Of a stretch of DNA of 64,000 nucleotides, positions 45,146-54,153 are shown one piece after another; position 1 is the stretch's first letter; each line of letters begins with the position of its first letter. Origin of the DNA: Pseudotamlana agarivorans (GTDB taxonomy: Bacteria > Bacteroidota > Bacteroidia > Flavobacteriales > Flavobacteriaceae); NCBI RefSeq assembly GCF_001642835.1, contig NZ_LXEI01000002.1, positions 62,001 to 126,000 of the forward strand, in the 5' to 3' direction. The translations under genes and the position numbers were made by a program. The notes under the pieces were generated by a model, which saw only the letters and a program-made list of their open reading frames with translations, was not told where the DNA came from and did not search any database.

Positions 45146-46528
45146 ATGAATTTATCACAGTACACCAAAGAGTTTAAATACAATTGGCAACTTGCCGCGC
45201 CAGTGATGTTGGGGATGCTTGGTCATACCTTTGTGAGTTTTGTAGATAATATCATGGTTGGGCAATTAGGTACAGCCGAATTAGCAGCTGTTTCTTTGGG
45301 GAATAGTTTTATGTTTATTGCCATGTCTTTAGGTATCGGATTTTCAACAGCAATAACGCCTGTGGTTGCAGAATCGGATGCCGCTAATAATTTCAAACAA
45401 GGGAAATCGGCCTTTAAAAATGGCTTGTTTTTATGTACGGTAATTGGTGTCATCTTGTTTTTTATCGTTTATTTCGCTAAACCACTCATGTACCTCATGA
45501 AGCAACCTGTTGAGGTGGTCGAGCTGGCCATTCCATATCTGGATTTGGTGGCCGTGTCTTTAATTCCCTTGGTGATATTTCAAGGCTTTAAACAATTTAG
45601 CGATGGAATGTCTATGACGCGATACCCCATGTATGCCACTTTAGTGGGTAATGTGATTAATATTGTATTGAATTACGTCTTAATTTTTGGAAAGTTTGGC
45701 TTTCCAGAATTCGGTATAGTTGGAGCGGCTTACGGGACTTTAGTGTCTCGAATTCTCATGGTTTGGTACATTTGGTACTTACTTAAAGGGAAAGAAAAAT
45801 CGAAAGCTTTTGTTACAAATATCAAGTTTTTTGTACTAGATAAATTGATGATTAAAAAGTTGCTGCATCTAGGTTCTCCTAGTGCTATGCAAATGTTTTT
45901 TGAAGTAGCTATTTTTACGGCAGCTATTTGGTTAAGCGGATTGCTAGGGAAAAACCCGCAGGCAGCCAATCAAATTGCTTTAAACTTAAGTTCGATGACC
46001 TTTATGGTGGCTACAGGTTTGAGTGTAGCAGCTATGATTCGTGTTGGAAATCAAAAAGGACTTAAAGCCTATTTTGAACTTCGTCGCATTGCCTTTTCAT
46101 TATTTTTAATGGGTACCTTGTTGGCGGTTTTATTTGCTTTGTTTTTCTCTGTATTTCATGAGTATCTGCCTAGAATATATGTCGATTTTGACGATGCTAA
46201 AAACCTAGCGGATAATAAAGAGGTGGTTGGTATTGCTTCCAAATTATTAATTGCAGCAGCCATATTTCAAATTAGCGACAGTATTCAAGTGCTTGTATTG
46301 GGAGCTTTACGTGGGTTACAGGATGTGAAAATCCCAACGGTAATAACTTTTATTTCCTATTGGTTGGTAGGATTTCCTATAAGTTGGTTTTTAGGTAAAG
46401 AAGAGGCTTATGGGAGTTTTGGTATTTGGATAGGACTTCTAGCCGGATTAACCACCGCTGCGATTTTATTGTATATAAGGTTTAATTATTTAACGAAAAG
46501 GTTAATTTTGTCAAACAACAAATCATAA
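45146..46528 (+). CDS. MATE-family multidrug/Na+ antiporter, 460 aa
   Basis: Twelve-helix MATE exporter (NorM-like). N-terminal LAAPVMLGMLGHTFVSFVDN leads into the first MatE repeat with IMVGQLGTAELAAVSLGNS. The second repeat begins near residue 235 (LLHLGSPSAMQMFFEVAIFT) and has NQIALNLSSMTFMVATGLSVAA, a typical MATE motif. It exports cationic drugs or metabolites against Na+ or H+; the substrate cannot be read. A conserved 75-residue gene follows 3 bases after the stop, then a PAP2 gene, so the three form an operon. Inner membrane. Confidence 0.95.
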   Translation: MNLSQYTKEFKYNWQLAAPVMLGMLGHTFVSFVDNIMVGQLGTAELAAVSLGNSFMFIAMSLGIGFSTAITPVVAESDAANNFKQGKSAFKNGLFLCTVIGVILFFIVYFAKPLMYLMKQPVEVVELAIPYLDLVAVSLIPLVIFQGFKQFSDGMSMTRYPMYATLVGNVINIVLNYVLIFGKFGFPEFGIVGAAYGTLVSRILMVWYIWYLLKGKEKSKAFVTNIKFFVLDKLMIKKLLHLGSPSAMQMFFEVAIFTAAIWLSGLLGKNPQAANQIALNLSSMTFMVATGLSVAAMIRVGNQKGLKAYFELRRIAFSLFLMGTLLAVLFALFFSVFHEYLPRIYVDFDDAKNLADNKEVVGIASKLLIAAAIFQISDSIQVLVLGALRGLQDVKIPTVITFISYWLVGFPISWFLGKEEAYGSFGIWIGLLAGLTTAAILLYIRFNYLTKRLILSNNKS

Positions 46529-46531
46529 AAA

Positions 46532-46759
46532 ATGAGTCTTCCAAAATTTATTCTAGGTGATAATACCGAATTTCCTGATGCGATCTATGTTATTCATACC
46601 GAATTTCCGCGTTTCATTATAAATCTTGAAAATGATGAGGTGGAATGGTTTGAAGATTTTGATGCTGAAGACCAAAAAGAATTGGCCAGTGAAACCGAGT
46701 TAGCCATTAAGTTGGCCACCGATTTTTATGATAGTGAAGTCGCTAAATACGAAGAATAA
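46532..46759 (+). CDS. Conserved small acidic protein, 75 aa
   Basis: Acidic protein (GDNTEFPDAIYVIHTEFPRF, VEWFEDFDAEDQKELASE) with no TM or signal. Not a family I can name, though the same reading occurs as a 'hypothetical protein' beside MATE genes in flavobacteria (from memory). It sits between MATE and PAP2 genes with 3- and 6-base spacings, so it is surely translated as part of that operon. Beta strands at the N-terminus and a helix at the C-terminus are likely. Confidence 0.82.
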   Translation: MSLPKFILGDNTEFPDAIYVIHTEFPRFIINLENDEVEWFEDFDAEDQKELASETELAIKLATDFYDSEVAKYEE

Positions 46760-46765
46760 CTTTTT

Positions 46766-47338
46766 ATGACGATTGACGAATTATTAAAGTACGACACCGA
46801 GCTTTTTTTATATCTAAACAATTTAGGGTCTGAAACCTGGGATCAGCTCTGGTTACTCATTACAGACGAACTTACCTTTGTTCCGCTTTATGCCATTTTA
46901 TTGTATTTAATTTATAAAAAACTGGGGTTGAAATCGTTATTAATTCTCGTTGTTGTTATTGCTTTAATGATCACTTTTACCGATCAAATAACCAATGTGT
47001 TTAAGCGTGGTTTCCAGCGTTTACGTCCTTGTGGAGAACCTAGTATTGCCGATCAGGTGCGTTTTATAGCCGTGCGCTGTGGTAAATACGGATTTTTCTC
47101 TGGCCATGCCTCAAACTCTATGGCAGCTGCTATTTTTGCAGGATTAATGTTAAAACCTTATTACAAATATTTGATGGGTATTCTAATAGTTTGGAGTTTA
47201 ATTGTAGCTTATAGTAGAATTTATGTTGGCGTGCATTATCCTTTAGACTTGTTATGCGGATTAACCTTTGGGGTTTTTGGAGGTACTTTGTTCTATTTAA
47301 TTGCGCAGTTGTTACTCAAGCGCTATGCTAGAGATTAA
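46766..47338 (+). CDS. PAP2-family membrane phosphatase, 190 aa
   Basis: Phosphatidic-acid phosphatase type 2 protein, inner membrane. The catalytic signature is complete: KRGFQRLRPCGEP (motif 1, K-x6-RP), FFSGHASNSMAA (motif 2, SGH) and SRIYVGVHYPLDLLCG (motif 3, SR-x5-H-x3-D). Five or six TM helices. Likely a role in undecaprenyl-pyrophosphate or phosphatidyl phosphate dephosphorylation; the substrate is not fixed by sequence. Last gene of the MATE operon. Its stop overlaps the convergent MeaB stop by 4 bases. Confidence 0.93.
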   Translation: MTIDELLKYDTELFLYLNNLGSETWDQLWLLITDELTFVPLYAILLYLIYKKLGLKSLLILVVVIALMITFTDQITNVFKRGFQRLRPCGEPSIADQVRFIAVRCGKYGFFSGHASNSMAAAIFAGLMLKPYYKYLMGILIVWSLIVAYSRIYVGVHYPLDLLCGLTFGVFGGTLFYLIAQLLLKRYARD

Positions 47339-48411
47339 TGCTTTAGTTTCAAAAGATATTCTGCAGCTGCAAAAGGCGTGGTTTTATTAAGATCTAGAAG
47401 TTGTATTTGTTCGTTCAATGCCGCTTTTATTTCTGGTTTATTAAAGAAATCTGATTTTAATTGGGATTCAATCGTCTGAATGAGCCAATACTTATTTTGT
47501 TCTTGGCGCTTTTCGTTAAAGTAATTGTTAGCTGAAGTGATTTGAACATAGTCTAAAATCTGTTGCCAAATCGCATCAATACCCTCTTTATTCAAAGCAC
47601 TACAAAGACTAACTTGGGGTTGCCATTCCGATTTACTATTGGGGTAGAGGTGTAGCGCATTTTTAAAGTCAGTTTGCGCTACTTTAGCTTTTTTGAGGTT
47701 GTCACCATCGGCTTTATTAATGGCTATGGCATCGGCCATTTCAATGATGCCTCGTTTTATGCCTTGTAACTCATCACCAGCCCCTGGAAGTTTCAGTAAT
47801 AAAAAGAAATCGACCATACTATGCACGGTAGTTTCACTTTGTCCAACACCTACGGTTTCAATAATAACCACATCAAAACCAGCGGCTTCACACAAAATAA
47901 TAGATTCGCGCGTTTTTCTTGCCACACCACCTAAAGAATTACCCGAAGCAGACGGTCTAATAAAAACATTTTCATTTTTTACTAAATCCTCCATACGGGT
48001 TTTATCTCCTAAAATACTGCCTTTAGTAATGCTGCTGCTGGGGTCTATAGCGAGTACGGCAACGCGTTTGCCAAGCTGACTTAAGTAATGACCAAAAGCT
48101 TCAATGAACGTGCTTTTCCCTACGCCAGGAACGCCAGTAATACCAATACGGATGGATTTATTAGCCTTGGGCAAACAGGCCTTTATAATAGCACTTGCTT
48201 GTGCTGTATGTTTTGGGTGTTCGCTTTCAACGATAGTAATGCCGCGACTAAGGGCTGATATGTTTTTGTTGAGAAGACTCGAAATTAAATCATCAACATC
48301 AATGGTTTTGTTACGTCTAGATTTAAAGCGCTCTATGGCCTCAGGGTTGGTGATTTCAGAAATTGAAACCCCTTCATTTTCTTGAATGGATGTTTTTTTA
48401 GGTTTAGACAC
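47335..48411 (-). CDS. meaB: Methylmalonyl-CoA mutase-associated GTPase MeaB, 358 aa
   Basis: G3E GTPase that guards and reactivates B12-dependent methylmalonyl-CoA mutase (older name ArgK). P-loop: IGITGVPGVGKSTFIEAF. Then VAVLAIDPSSSITKGSILGD (switch region), VIIETVGVGQSETTV and the NKADGDN specificity motif. The start is a GTG at 48409-48411 (MSKPKKTSIQENEG); no ATG lies upstream in frame before a stop. The C-terminal dimerisation helices are complete. The mutase genes are not in the window. It follows a DUF2911 gene by 48 bases on the same strand. Convergent overlap with PAP2. Confidence 0.93.
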   Translation of the reverse strand: MSKPKKTSIQENEGVSISEITNPEAIERFKSRRNKTIDVDDLISSLLNKNISALSRGITIVESEHPKHTAQASAIIKACLPKANKSIRIGITGVPGVGKSTFIEAFGHYLSQLGKRVAVLAIDPSSSITKGSILGDKTRMEDLVKNENVFIRPSASGNSLGGVARKTRESIILCEAAGFDVVIIETVGVGQSETTVHSMVDFFLLLKLPGAGDELQGIKRGIIEMADAIAINKADGDNLKKAKVAQTDFKNALHLYPNSKSEWQPQVSLCSALNKEGIDAIWQQILDYVQITSANNYFNEKRQEQNKYWLIQTIESQLKSDFFNKPEIKAALNEQIQLLDLNKTTPFAAAEYLLKLKH

Positions 48412-48459
48412 GCCAATAGTTTGTCTAAAAGTAACATTTTTTTCTATGGGAAGAATACT

Positions 48460-49014
48460 CTATTTCAATGGCAAGGCGATTTTTACATCATCCCAGGCCA
48501 TGGTTAAAAAGAGGTTGTCGGTAGAATTATCAAAAGCGATAGTAAATTGTTCTACGGTATTATCTAATTTTTGAACCGGAACTTCGGTAGTGATCACATC
48601 GTAATTAGGATCCCACATAGGTTGCATTTCAGCATTAACACCCCATTTGTATTGTTTAGAATTGAATATTACGGTCCAAGTAGAGTCTTTAGGTACCGTC
48701 CACAGCGTGTATTTCCCAGGGGGTAATGGCATACCGTTAATTTCAAGGTTTTCATTGGTTTCAAAAGTGGTCGCTTCGTTTGCTCCCGTACGCCAAACCT
48801 GATTGTAAGGAACCAAGGCTCCAAAAATTTCACGGTTCTTTTTAAAAGGTCTATTATAAAAAACTTCTAATTCTAAATCGTTTAATTTAAACTCCACGGT
48901 GTCTTTCGGACTTAAACGTGGCGCGAAAATATTTTCAACAAAAACAGAATATAAAAATAATCCTAAAGCCACTACAGATAAGAGAATTAGGATACGTTTT
49001 AAAAAGGTGTTCAT
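48460..49014 (-). CDS. DUF2911 domain protein, 184 aa
   Basis: One N-terminal TM/signal anchor (RILILLSVVALGLFLYSVFV), then a DUF2911 beta-sandwich: VEFKLNDLELEVFYNRPFKK, REIFGALVPYNQVWRTGANE, ATTFETNENLEINGMPLPPG and a following KYTLWTVP. This domain is common in Bacteroidota exported proteins; function unknown. The anchored form suggests a periplasmic position. Upstream neighbour of meaB on the minus strand and divergent from the ECF sigma operon. Confidence 0.88.
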   Translation of the reverse strand: MNTFLKRILILLSVVALGLFLYSVFVENIFAPRLSPKDTVEFKLNDLELEVFYNRPFKKNREIFGALVPYNQVWRTGANEATTFETNENLEINGMPLPPGKYTLWTVPKDSTWTVIFNSKQYKWGVNAEMQPMWDPNYDVITTEVPVQKLDNTVEQFTIAFDNSTDNLFLTMAWDDVKIALPLK

Positions 49015-49185
49015 AGATAGACTTTTAGGGTATAAAGATAAATTAATTGGGATGACTACTAAAATGCAAACGCAGATTTATTTAGCTTTGTTATAAATCG
49101 GCAAAAAAAGTAAATAGTTTTTGCAACACTCCCCATTTTTTATCGTCTTTAATATGAACTAACCAATAAACAAAGTCGCATTAGC

Positions 49186-49737
49186 ATGTTTCATATTGAT
49201 ATTATTGAACAGTGCAAAAAAAATAACCGCAAGGCTCAAATGCAGTTGTACAACCAATACTGCGATGGTATGTATATTGTAGCTAAACGGTTTTTAAAAG
49301 ATGCTGCCGATGCCGAAGATGTTGTACAAGAAGCATTTATAAATGCCTTTACAAAACTTCATCAATACAATGCAGAAGTGACTTTTGGGGCTTGGTTAAA
49401 ACGTATTGTTGTTAATAAAAGTATCGATTTCATTAAAGCTAGAAAAGCCGATTTTGTGGCTTTAGATGAGGTGCACCTCAAAGTCGTCGATACCGAAAAA
49501 GACAGCAAATGGTTGGTTGACGAGGCGATTACATTATCTGATGTAAAAACAGCCATAGAAAAATTACCAGACAAATATCAATATGTTGTGATGCTTTTTT
49601 TAGTAGAAGGCTACGACCATCAGGAGATTTCCGAAATATTGGGCATCTCTCAGGTAGCCTCTAGAACACAATTGTCAAGAGGGAAAGTGAAGTTACAAGA
49701 ATTATTAAAACTTAAAAAAAATGGCGCGAGATATTAA
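49186..49737 (+). CDS. ECF RNA polymerase sigma factor, 183 aa
   Basis: Sigma-70 region 2 (NQYCDGMYIVAKRFLKDAAD, EDVVQEAFINAFTKLHQYN) and region 4 (LPDKYQYVVMLFLVEGYDHQ, EISEILGISQVASRTQLSRG) with no region 1.1 or 3: a typical extracytoplasmic-function sigma factor. It is followed by an anti-sigma-like membrane gene overlapping by 17 bases, then by a gene for an exported coiled-coil protein. The stimulus is unknown; such Bacteroidota systems often watch the cell envelope. Autoregulation is usual but not shown here. Confidence 0.94.
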   Translation: MFHIDIIEQCKKNNRKAQMQLYNQYCDGMYIVAKRFLKDAADAEDVVQEAFINAFTKLHQYNAEVTFGAWLKRIVVNKSIDFIKARKADFVALDEVHLKVVDTEKDSKWLVDEAITLSDVKTAIEKLPDKYQYVVMLFLVEGYDHQEISEILGISQVASRTQLSRGKVKLQELLKLKKNGARY

Positions 49738-50302
49738 AGACCTGTTTAAAGATCAAGTAGTTAGTAATGAACGAATGCCTGAAAATCATCAAGTCAGGTT
49801 TCTAGAAAAGCTAGACAAAGCCTTGCCGCAGCAACCTAAACCGAATAGGTTTTTAGGACTTAAAATAGCGGCGAGTATAGCGGTGCTCTTGGGGTTGACT
49901 TTTGGCCTTTTTAAGTTTTTCAATGGTGCAGAAAATACGGTGCCTGTTCAAGTTGCGCATACCAAACCTGTTGAAACGAAGACTTTAGGCGATATTTCTC
50001 CCGGACTTAAAAAAGTGGAGGATTATTACTTAGCGAGTATCAATTTAGAACTCTCGAAAATGACTTATACCGATGAAACCAAAGAATTGGTAGATAGTTA
50101 TTTAGAACAAATTGATACTTTGGATAAAGCTTATCAAGATTTGTTTTTAGAGTTTACTGAAGAAGGTCCTAGTGAATTGACCATAAATGCTTTAATCGAT
50201 AATTTGAAATTGCGATTAAACTTATTGTACCGATTAAAGGGCCAACTGAAGGACTTACAAAGTCCTGAGACTAAAAAGGATGCCTTGCAGCAACACATTT
50301 AA
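49721..50302 (+). CDS. Anti-sigma-factor-like membrane protein, 193 aa
   Basis: Cytoplasmic N-terminus (DIKDLFKDQVVSNERMPENH), one TM helix (FLGLKIAASIAVLLGLTFGL, residues ~43-64), then a periplasmic helical part (YYLASINLELSKMTYTDETK, YRLKGQLKDLQSPETKKDAL). It overlaps the sigma gene by 17 bases, the standard coupling for sigma/anti-sigma pairs. There is no zinc-anti-sigma H-x3-C-x2-C motif, so inhibition, if it occurs, would use another fold. It is translated with the downstream coiled-coil gene. Confidence 0.85.
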   Translation: MARDIKDLFKDQVVSNERMPENHQVRFLEKLDKALPQQPKPNRFLGLKIAASIAVLLGLTFGLFKFFNGAENTVPVQVAHTKPVETKTLGDISPGLKKVEDYYLASINLELSKMTYTDETKELVDSYLEQIDTLDKAYQDLFLEFTEEGPSELTINALIDNLKLRLNLLYRLKGQLKDLQSPETKKDALQQHI

Positions 50303-50312
50303 AAATCAAAAA

Positions 50313-51860
50313 ATGAACAGAATCATAAAACATAAAATTGTAATCATGTTGTGCTTGCTTTTAGCAGGAAACTTGTTTGCACAACAAAAATTAACCAAAG
50401 TGTCTCAAGCGATTAAAGTCAATAAAGATGTTAAGATCGATTTGAACACCAGTCATTGTAACATTGTTTTCGATACATGGAATAGAGATACCGTTGAAAT
50501 TGAAGCTTATATTGAAGGCGATCAACTTAGCGCTGAAGATTTACAAAAAGCTTTAAAGGCTTGGAATATTGATGTCGATGCATCTACCGACCAAGTGCGT
50601 ATAAGTACAAAAGGTAGCGGACCTCAGGTTTGGGTGGTAAATACCACTGCCTATGAAGATGATGAAGCTGTTGAAGCCATTATAAAGGAGTTAAAATATG
50701 AATTGGCCGATATTCCCGATGTAGATATTCACGTTGAAGTGCCACTAGCTCCCGATGCGCCTATGCCTCCTGGATTTCCCGAGATGCCTCAATTACCAGA
50801 ATTGCCAGAACTCCCGGAGCTTCCAGAATTGCCTGAAGGTATTACGGATGTACGTTTTGATTACGAGGCGTATAAAAAAGAAGGTGATAAGTATTTAGAT
50901 AAGTACTCAAAGAAAATTGAATTGAAATATGGCGATGACTTTGCTAAAAAAATGGAAGCTTGGGGCGAAAAGTTTGGCAAAGAATGGGGTGAAAAATACG
51001 GAAAACAAATGGAGGCTTGGGCAGAAGAGTTTGAAGCACGCATGAACTCTGAAGAATATGCTGAAAAAATGGAAGCCTGGAGCGAACGCCTTACCAAACA
51101 ATTGGAGAGTCAAACCGCTAGGATAGAGGCGCAGCAAAAAAGAGCGGAAGCGATGCAAGCCAGAAGGATGGCCGAAAGAGCAAGAATGCATGCCACGCAA
51201 ACCGAAGAGCGCATTATTTTGCAAGAAGATAGACAGCGTAAAATAGAACGTATGGTTAAAGGGCACGCCGATGCAAAAGTTAAAAGGACGATTAAAATAA
51301 AAATGCCTAAAAACTCAAAGTTAAAGGTGAAAGTAAAATATGGTGAAATCGAGTTTGCCGATAATGTAGAAAATTTAAAGGCAGATTTAGATTACACCAA
51401 ACTTAAAGCACAAGGTATTGATGGGAGTTTAACTTCCATCAATGCTTCGTATTCGCCAATTTATATCGCCAACTGGAATGCTGGCGCCTTGCAATTAAAT
51501 TATGTAGATAAGGCTGAATTACATGCAGTGAATCACTTGACTTTAAATTTAAACTCTTCAAAAATCACCATTGATAATTTGATAAAAAGTGCTGTGATTG
51601 ATGGAAATATTGGGGATTTGAAAATTTTAAATATTAGTGATAAGTTTTCCAGTGTTAATGTGATCCTTCAAAATTCTAACGCCAAAATAAAACTACCTGA
51701 AACCGCTTGTCATTTCCAGTATAAAGGCACACGATCTCGCTTTTCGCATCCTAAAAAATCGGCTAAAGAAAACCTTTCTACTTTTTCAGCAGGGTCACTG
51801 GATAGCGGAAAAAATATCGTGGTTAATGCGAAGTTTAGCACGGTAGAGATGGAGGAGTAG
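50313..51860 (+). CDS. Exported coiled-coil protein with KMEAW repeats and adhesin-like C-terminus, 515 aa
   Basis: Signal peptide HKIVIMLCLLLAGNLFAQQ; I start at the ATG at 50313, since the 11 residues before it overlap the upstream gene. The N-terminal ~150 residues are a small alpha/beta region. A proline hinge PELPELPELPELPEG follows, then ~145 residues of highly charged helix. In it the unit KMEAW(G/A/S)E(K/E/R) recurs at ~213, 232 (QMEAW) and 252, followed by a K/R/E/Q-rich stretch (IEAQQKRAEAMQARRMAERA). The last ~170 residues form beta-rich units of a DUF4097-like kind (VKVKYGEIEFADNVENLKAD, HLTLNLNSSKITIDNL). Third gene of the ECF sigma operon. Function unknown; a surface or periplasmic scaffold is a guess. 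Confidence 0.86.
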   Translation: MNRIIKHKIVIMLCLLLAGNLFAQQKLTKVSQAIKVNKDVKIDLNTSHCNIVFDTWNRDTVEIEAYIEGDQLSAEDLQKALKAWNIDVDASTDQVRISTKGSGPQVWVVNTTAYEDDEAVEAIIKELKYELADIPDVDIHVEVPLAPDAPMPPGFPEMPQLPELPELPELPELPEGITDVRFDYEAYKKEGDKYLDKYSKKIELKYGDDFAKKMEAWGEKFGKEWGEKYGKQMEAWAEEFEARMNSEEYAEKMEAWSERLTKQLESQTARIEAQQKRAEAMQARRMAERARMHATQTEERIILQEDRQRKIERMVKGHADAKVKRTIKIKMPKNSKLKVKVKYGEIEFADNVENLKADLDYTKLKAQGIDGSLTSINASYSPIYIANWNAGALQLNYVDKAELHAVNHLTLNLNSSKITIDNLIKSAVIDGNIGDLKILNISDKFSSVNVILQNSNAKIKLPETACHFQYKGTRSRFSHPKKSAKENLSTFSAGSLDSGKNIVVNAKFSTVEMEE

Positions 51861-51876
51861 TTCCATCAATAGATGT

Positions 51877-52908
51877 TTATTCTAGAGTTTCAACCTGTGT
51901 CTTTTCAATAGCTTTAACAATAGCATCTAAAGGGTCCAAATAATCAAACCACAAAGTTTCTTCATTTCGTTTAAACCAAGTCAATTGGCGTTTAGCAAAA
52001 CGGCGTGAATTTTTTTTGATTTCTGAAACTGCAAAATCTAAAGGCCATTCTCCATTTAGATAATTAAATATTTCTTTGTAACCTACCGTGTTTAGAGCGT
52101 TTAAGTTTTGGTGTTCTTGTAAACGTTTCACTTCTTCTAGCAAACCTTGTTCCATCATAATATCCACACGTTTATTGATACGGTCGTAGATAATCTCACG
52201 ATCGGCAGTTAAACCAACGGTCATGGTTTTGAAGTGTCTTTTTTCTTTGCCTTTATTTAAAAATGATGAATACGGTTTGTTGGTTCCAATACAAATTTCT
52301 AAGGCTCTAATCACGCGGTGCGGATTGTCAATCGCGATGGTGTTGTAGCTTTTTAAGTCTAAGTCTTTAAGTTTGTTTTGTAACACTTCTAAACCTTCTT
52401 TTTCCAGTGTTTTATTGAGGTTTTCTCGGATATTGGAGTCGACTTCGGGAAAATAATCCAGGCCTTTAGTTACAGCATCAACGTATAAGCCTGAGCCTCC
52501 AACCATAATAAGAACATCGTGTTTTTGGAATAAATCATCTAGACAACCTAAAGCCTCTTTTTCGAAAGCACCAACATTGTAATTTTCTTGAATGGATTTA
52601 TGCTGAATAAAATGATGCGGTGCAGCGGCAAGTTCGTCGGGAGTAGGAGCCGCGGTTCCGATACTCATTTCTTTGAAAAACTGACGTGAATCGGCCGAAA
52701 TAATTTCGGTTTGAAAATGTTCCGCGAGCTTAATGCTTAACGCCGTTTTTCCTATGGCCGTAGGTCCAACAACAGCAATTAAATATTTGGCTTTTGAATT
52801 GATGACGCTTGTGTTTAAATATTTTGTAAAGTTATATTGAAAAAGGGATTGCACAAAGGTTTCGAGATATTTTGTGATGTGGGGTATGAAAAATACATAA
52901 AAAAGCAC
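51877..52908 (-). CDS. miaA: tRNA dimethylallyltransferase MiaA, 343 aa
   Basis: Adds the isopentenyl group to A37 of tRNAs reading U. The P-loop is YLIAVVGPTAIGKTALSIKL, with ISADSRQFFKEMSIGTAAP and IMVGGSGLYVDAVTKGLDYF typical of MiaA. Later come NPHRVIRALEICIGTN and NTVGYKEIFNYLNGEWPL, then the family's C-terminal ARRFAKRQLTWFKRN-like segment. The chain carries about 40 extra residues before KYLIAVVGP, and no internal ATG exists there. The true start may be a GTG within the extension (before QSLFQYNFTKY). Next to the ECF operon by convergence; no tRNA-modification neighbour. Confidence 0.94.
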   Translation of the reverse strand: MLFYVFFIPHITKYLETFVQSLFQYNFTKYLNTSVINSKAKYLIAVVGPTAIGKTALSIKLAEHFQTEIISADSRQFFKEMSIGTAAPTPDELAAAPHHFIQHKSIQENYNVGAFEKEALGCLDDLFQKHDVLIMVGGSGLYVDAVTKGLDYFPEVDSNIRENLNKTLEKEGLEVLQNKLKDLDLKSYNTIAIDNPHRVIRALEICIGTNKPYSSFLNKGKEKRHFKTMTVGLTADREIIYDRINKRVDIMMEQGLLEEVKRLQEHQNLNALNTVGYKEIFNYLNGEWPLDFAVSEIKKNSRRFAKRQLTWFKRNEETLWFDYLDPLDAIVKAIEKTQVETLE

Positions 52909-52995
52909 TCCGAAAGGCTCACTGTAACAAATTAATACCTGGTTGTCTGTTTGGTCGTATCGAACCCAACATTAACCGATACCGAGTTGGAAACG

Positions 52996-54153
52996 TTATT
53001 TAACCCTAGTTCTACGCTTTTTATAGTGTCTGCCATACCAAATTAAAATCCCTGTTATAGGCATGGATGCTATTAATAAGCTGGCAAAAAACATGAGTAT
53101 TTGTGTTGGTAATCCGCCAATGCTACCTACGTGTAAATCATAATTTAAGGCTTGTATTTTTTCACCATTATTTTTGTCCTTAAAATAAAAGGTATCTAGT
53201 AATTCGGCAGTATTTTTATCATAATACATTTCAACACGTTTATAGTTTTGGGTCTCATGTCCGTAAGCTCGAACTATATAAGGAATGGATGGTTTTGGGT
53301 GTCTTCGTATTAAAATATATTTAAAATCAGGGAAATCTGTTAGTGTAGATTGAAAAATAACATCTAAGGGTTCATCTTGATATATTGTTTTTTTGGGATC
53401 AGATATTTTACTATAGGGAATAGTTTTTCCCCCATTTGCGACCCATTTCACGGAACTATTGAAACTTTTTGAAGCCCACATTAATCCTGTTAATGCTAAA
53501 AGAAGCGCGATTAAAAGCATGTAGAAACCAAAAATTCTGTGTAAATCATAATTTTTACGTCGCCATTTTGAAGTTTTCTTCCAACGGAACCAAAAGCTTT
53601 GTTTGCGTTGTGATTTTTTAGGCCACCATAAAATTAGTCCTGAAATAAGCATAAAAACAAAAATCCACGTAGCACCTGCAATGATATAGTGGCTATAATC
53701 ATTGTAACCCATGTATAGATTCATGTGTACAGCCAGCATGACATTAAAAAACTCGTTTTTTGTGTTTTCTATATAAATGATTTTACCGGTATACGGGTTT
53801 AAATAAACCGTTTTGTAAAACTTCATGTAATTGTGGTAACCAAAAGCGGTGTTATCAATTTCCAAAAAGCTTATACTAATGGCGTGATCAGGCTCGTCGG
53901 TGATTACAATATTTTGAAAGGGATATTTGTTGTCAAATACTCCCGAAGCCGTATTTACCAATGCTGTTATACTCACTTTTGAGGTGTCGGCTGGTACTTC
54001 AACATGGCCTCTGTCCTTGTAAATGACTTCTTTTATGTCGTATGAAAACACATAGATACAACCCGTAATGGCCACAACGAATACCACTAGGCCTGATACT
54101 AAACCAAGCCAAAGGTGAAGTTTATGTAGTGTGTTTTTAATTGCTTGTTTCAT
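52996..54153 (-). CDS. PepSY-domain membrane protein (iron-uptake-associated), 385 aa
   Basis: PepSY-TM protein: TM1 HLWLGLVSGLVVFVVAITGC, an early PepSY loop (VFSYDIKEVIYKDRGHVEVP), further TMs (YIIAGATWIFVFMLISGLIL, RIFGFYMLLIALLLALTGLM) and C-terminal TM PTQILMFFASLLIASMPIT. A second PepSY-like part is DFPDFKYILIRRHPKPSIPY. I start at the ATG at 54153; the in-frame TTG at 54171 lies within the upstream hairpin. Such proteins accompany TonB siderophore receptors and may serve reduction or release of iron; this is inference from the operon. Last gene of the receptor-DUF4374-PepSY series. Confidence 0.9.
   Translation of the reverse strand: MKQAIKNTLHKLHLWLGLVSGLVVFVVAITGCIYVFSYDIKEVIYKDRGHVEVPADTSKVSITALVNTASGVFDNKYPFQNIVITDEPDHAISISFLEIDNTAFGYHNYMKFYKTVYLNPYTGKIIYIENTKNEFFNVMLAVHMNLYMGYNDYSHYIIAGATWIFVFMLISGLILWWPKKSQRKQSFWFRWKKTSKWRRKNYDLHRIFGFYMLLIALLLALTGLMWASKSFNSSVKWVANGGKTIPYSKISDPKKTIYQDEPLDVIFQSTLTDFPDFKYILIRRHPKPSIPYIVRAYGHETQNYKRVEMYYDKNTAELLDTFYFKDKNNGEKIQALNYDLHVGSIGGLPTQILMFFASLLIASMPITGILIWYGRHYKKRRTRVK

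Noticed and set aside
47693-48079. 128-codon frame antisense to meaB
   Set aside because: meaB carries all GTPase motifs; this frame has none.
48409-48411. ATG start for meaB
   Set aside because: No ATG is in frame upstream before a stop; the GTG gives the right N-terminal length.
50780-50840. Repetitive CCAGAATTGCC-like units considered as a CRISPR or DNA repeat
   Set aside because: They are in frame and encode the PELPEL hinge of the coiled-coil protein.
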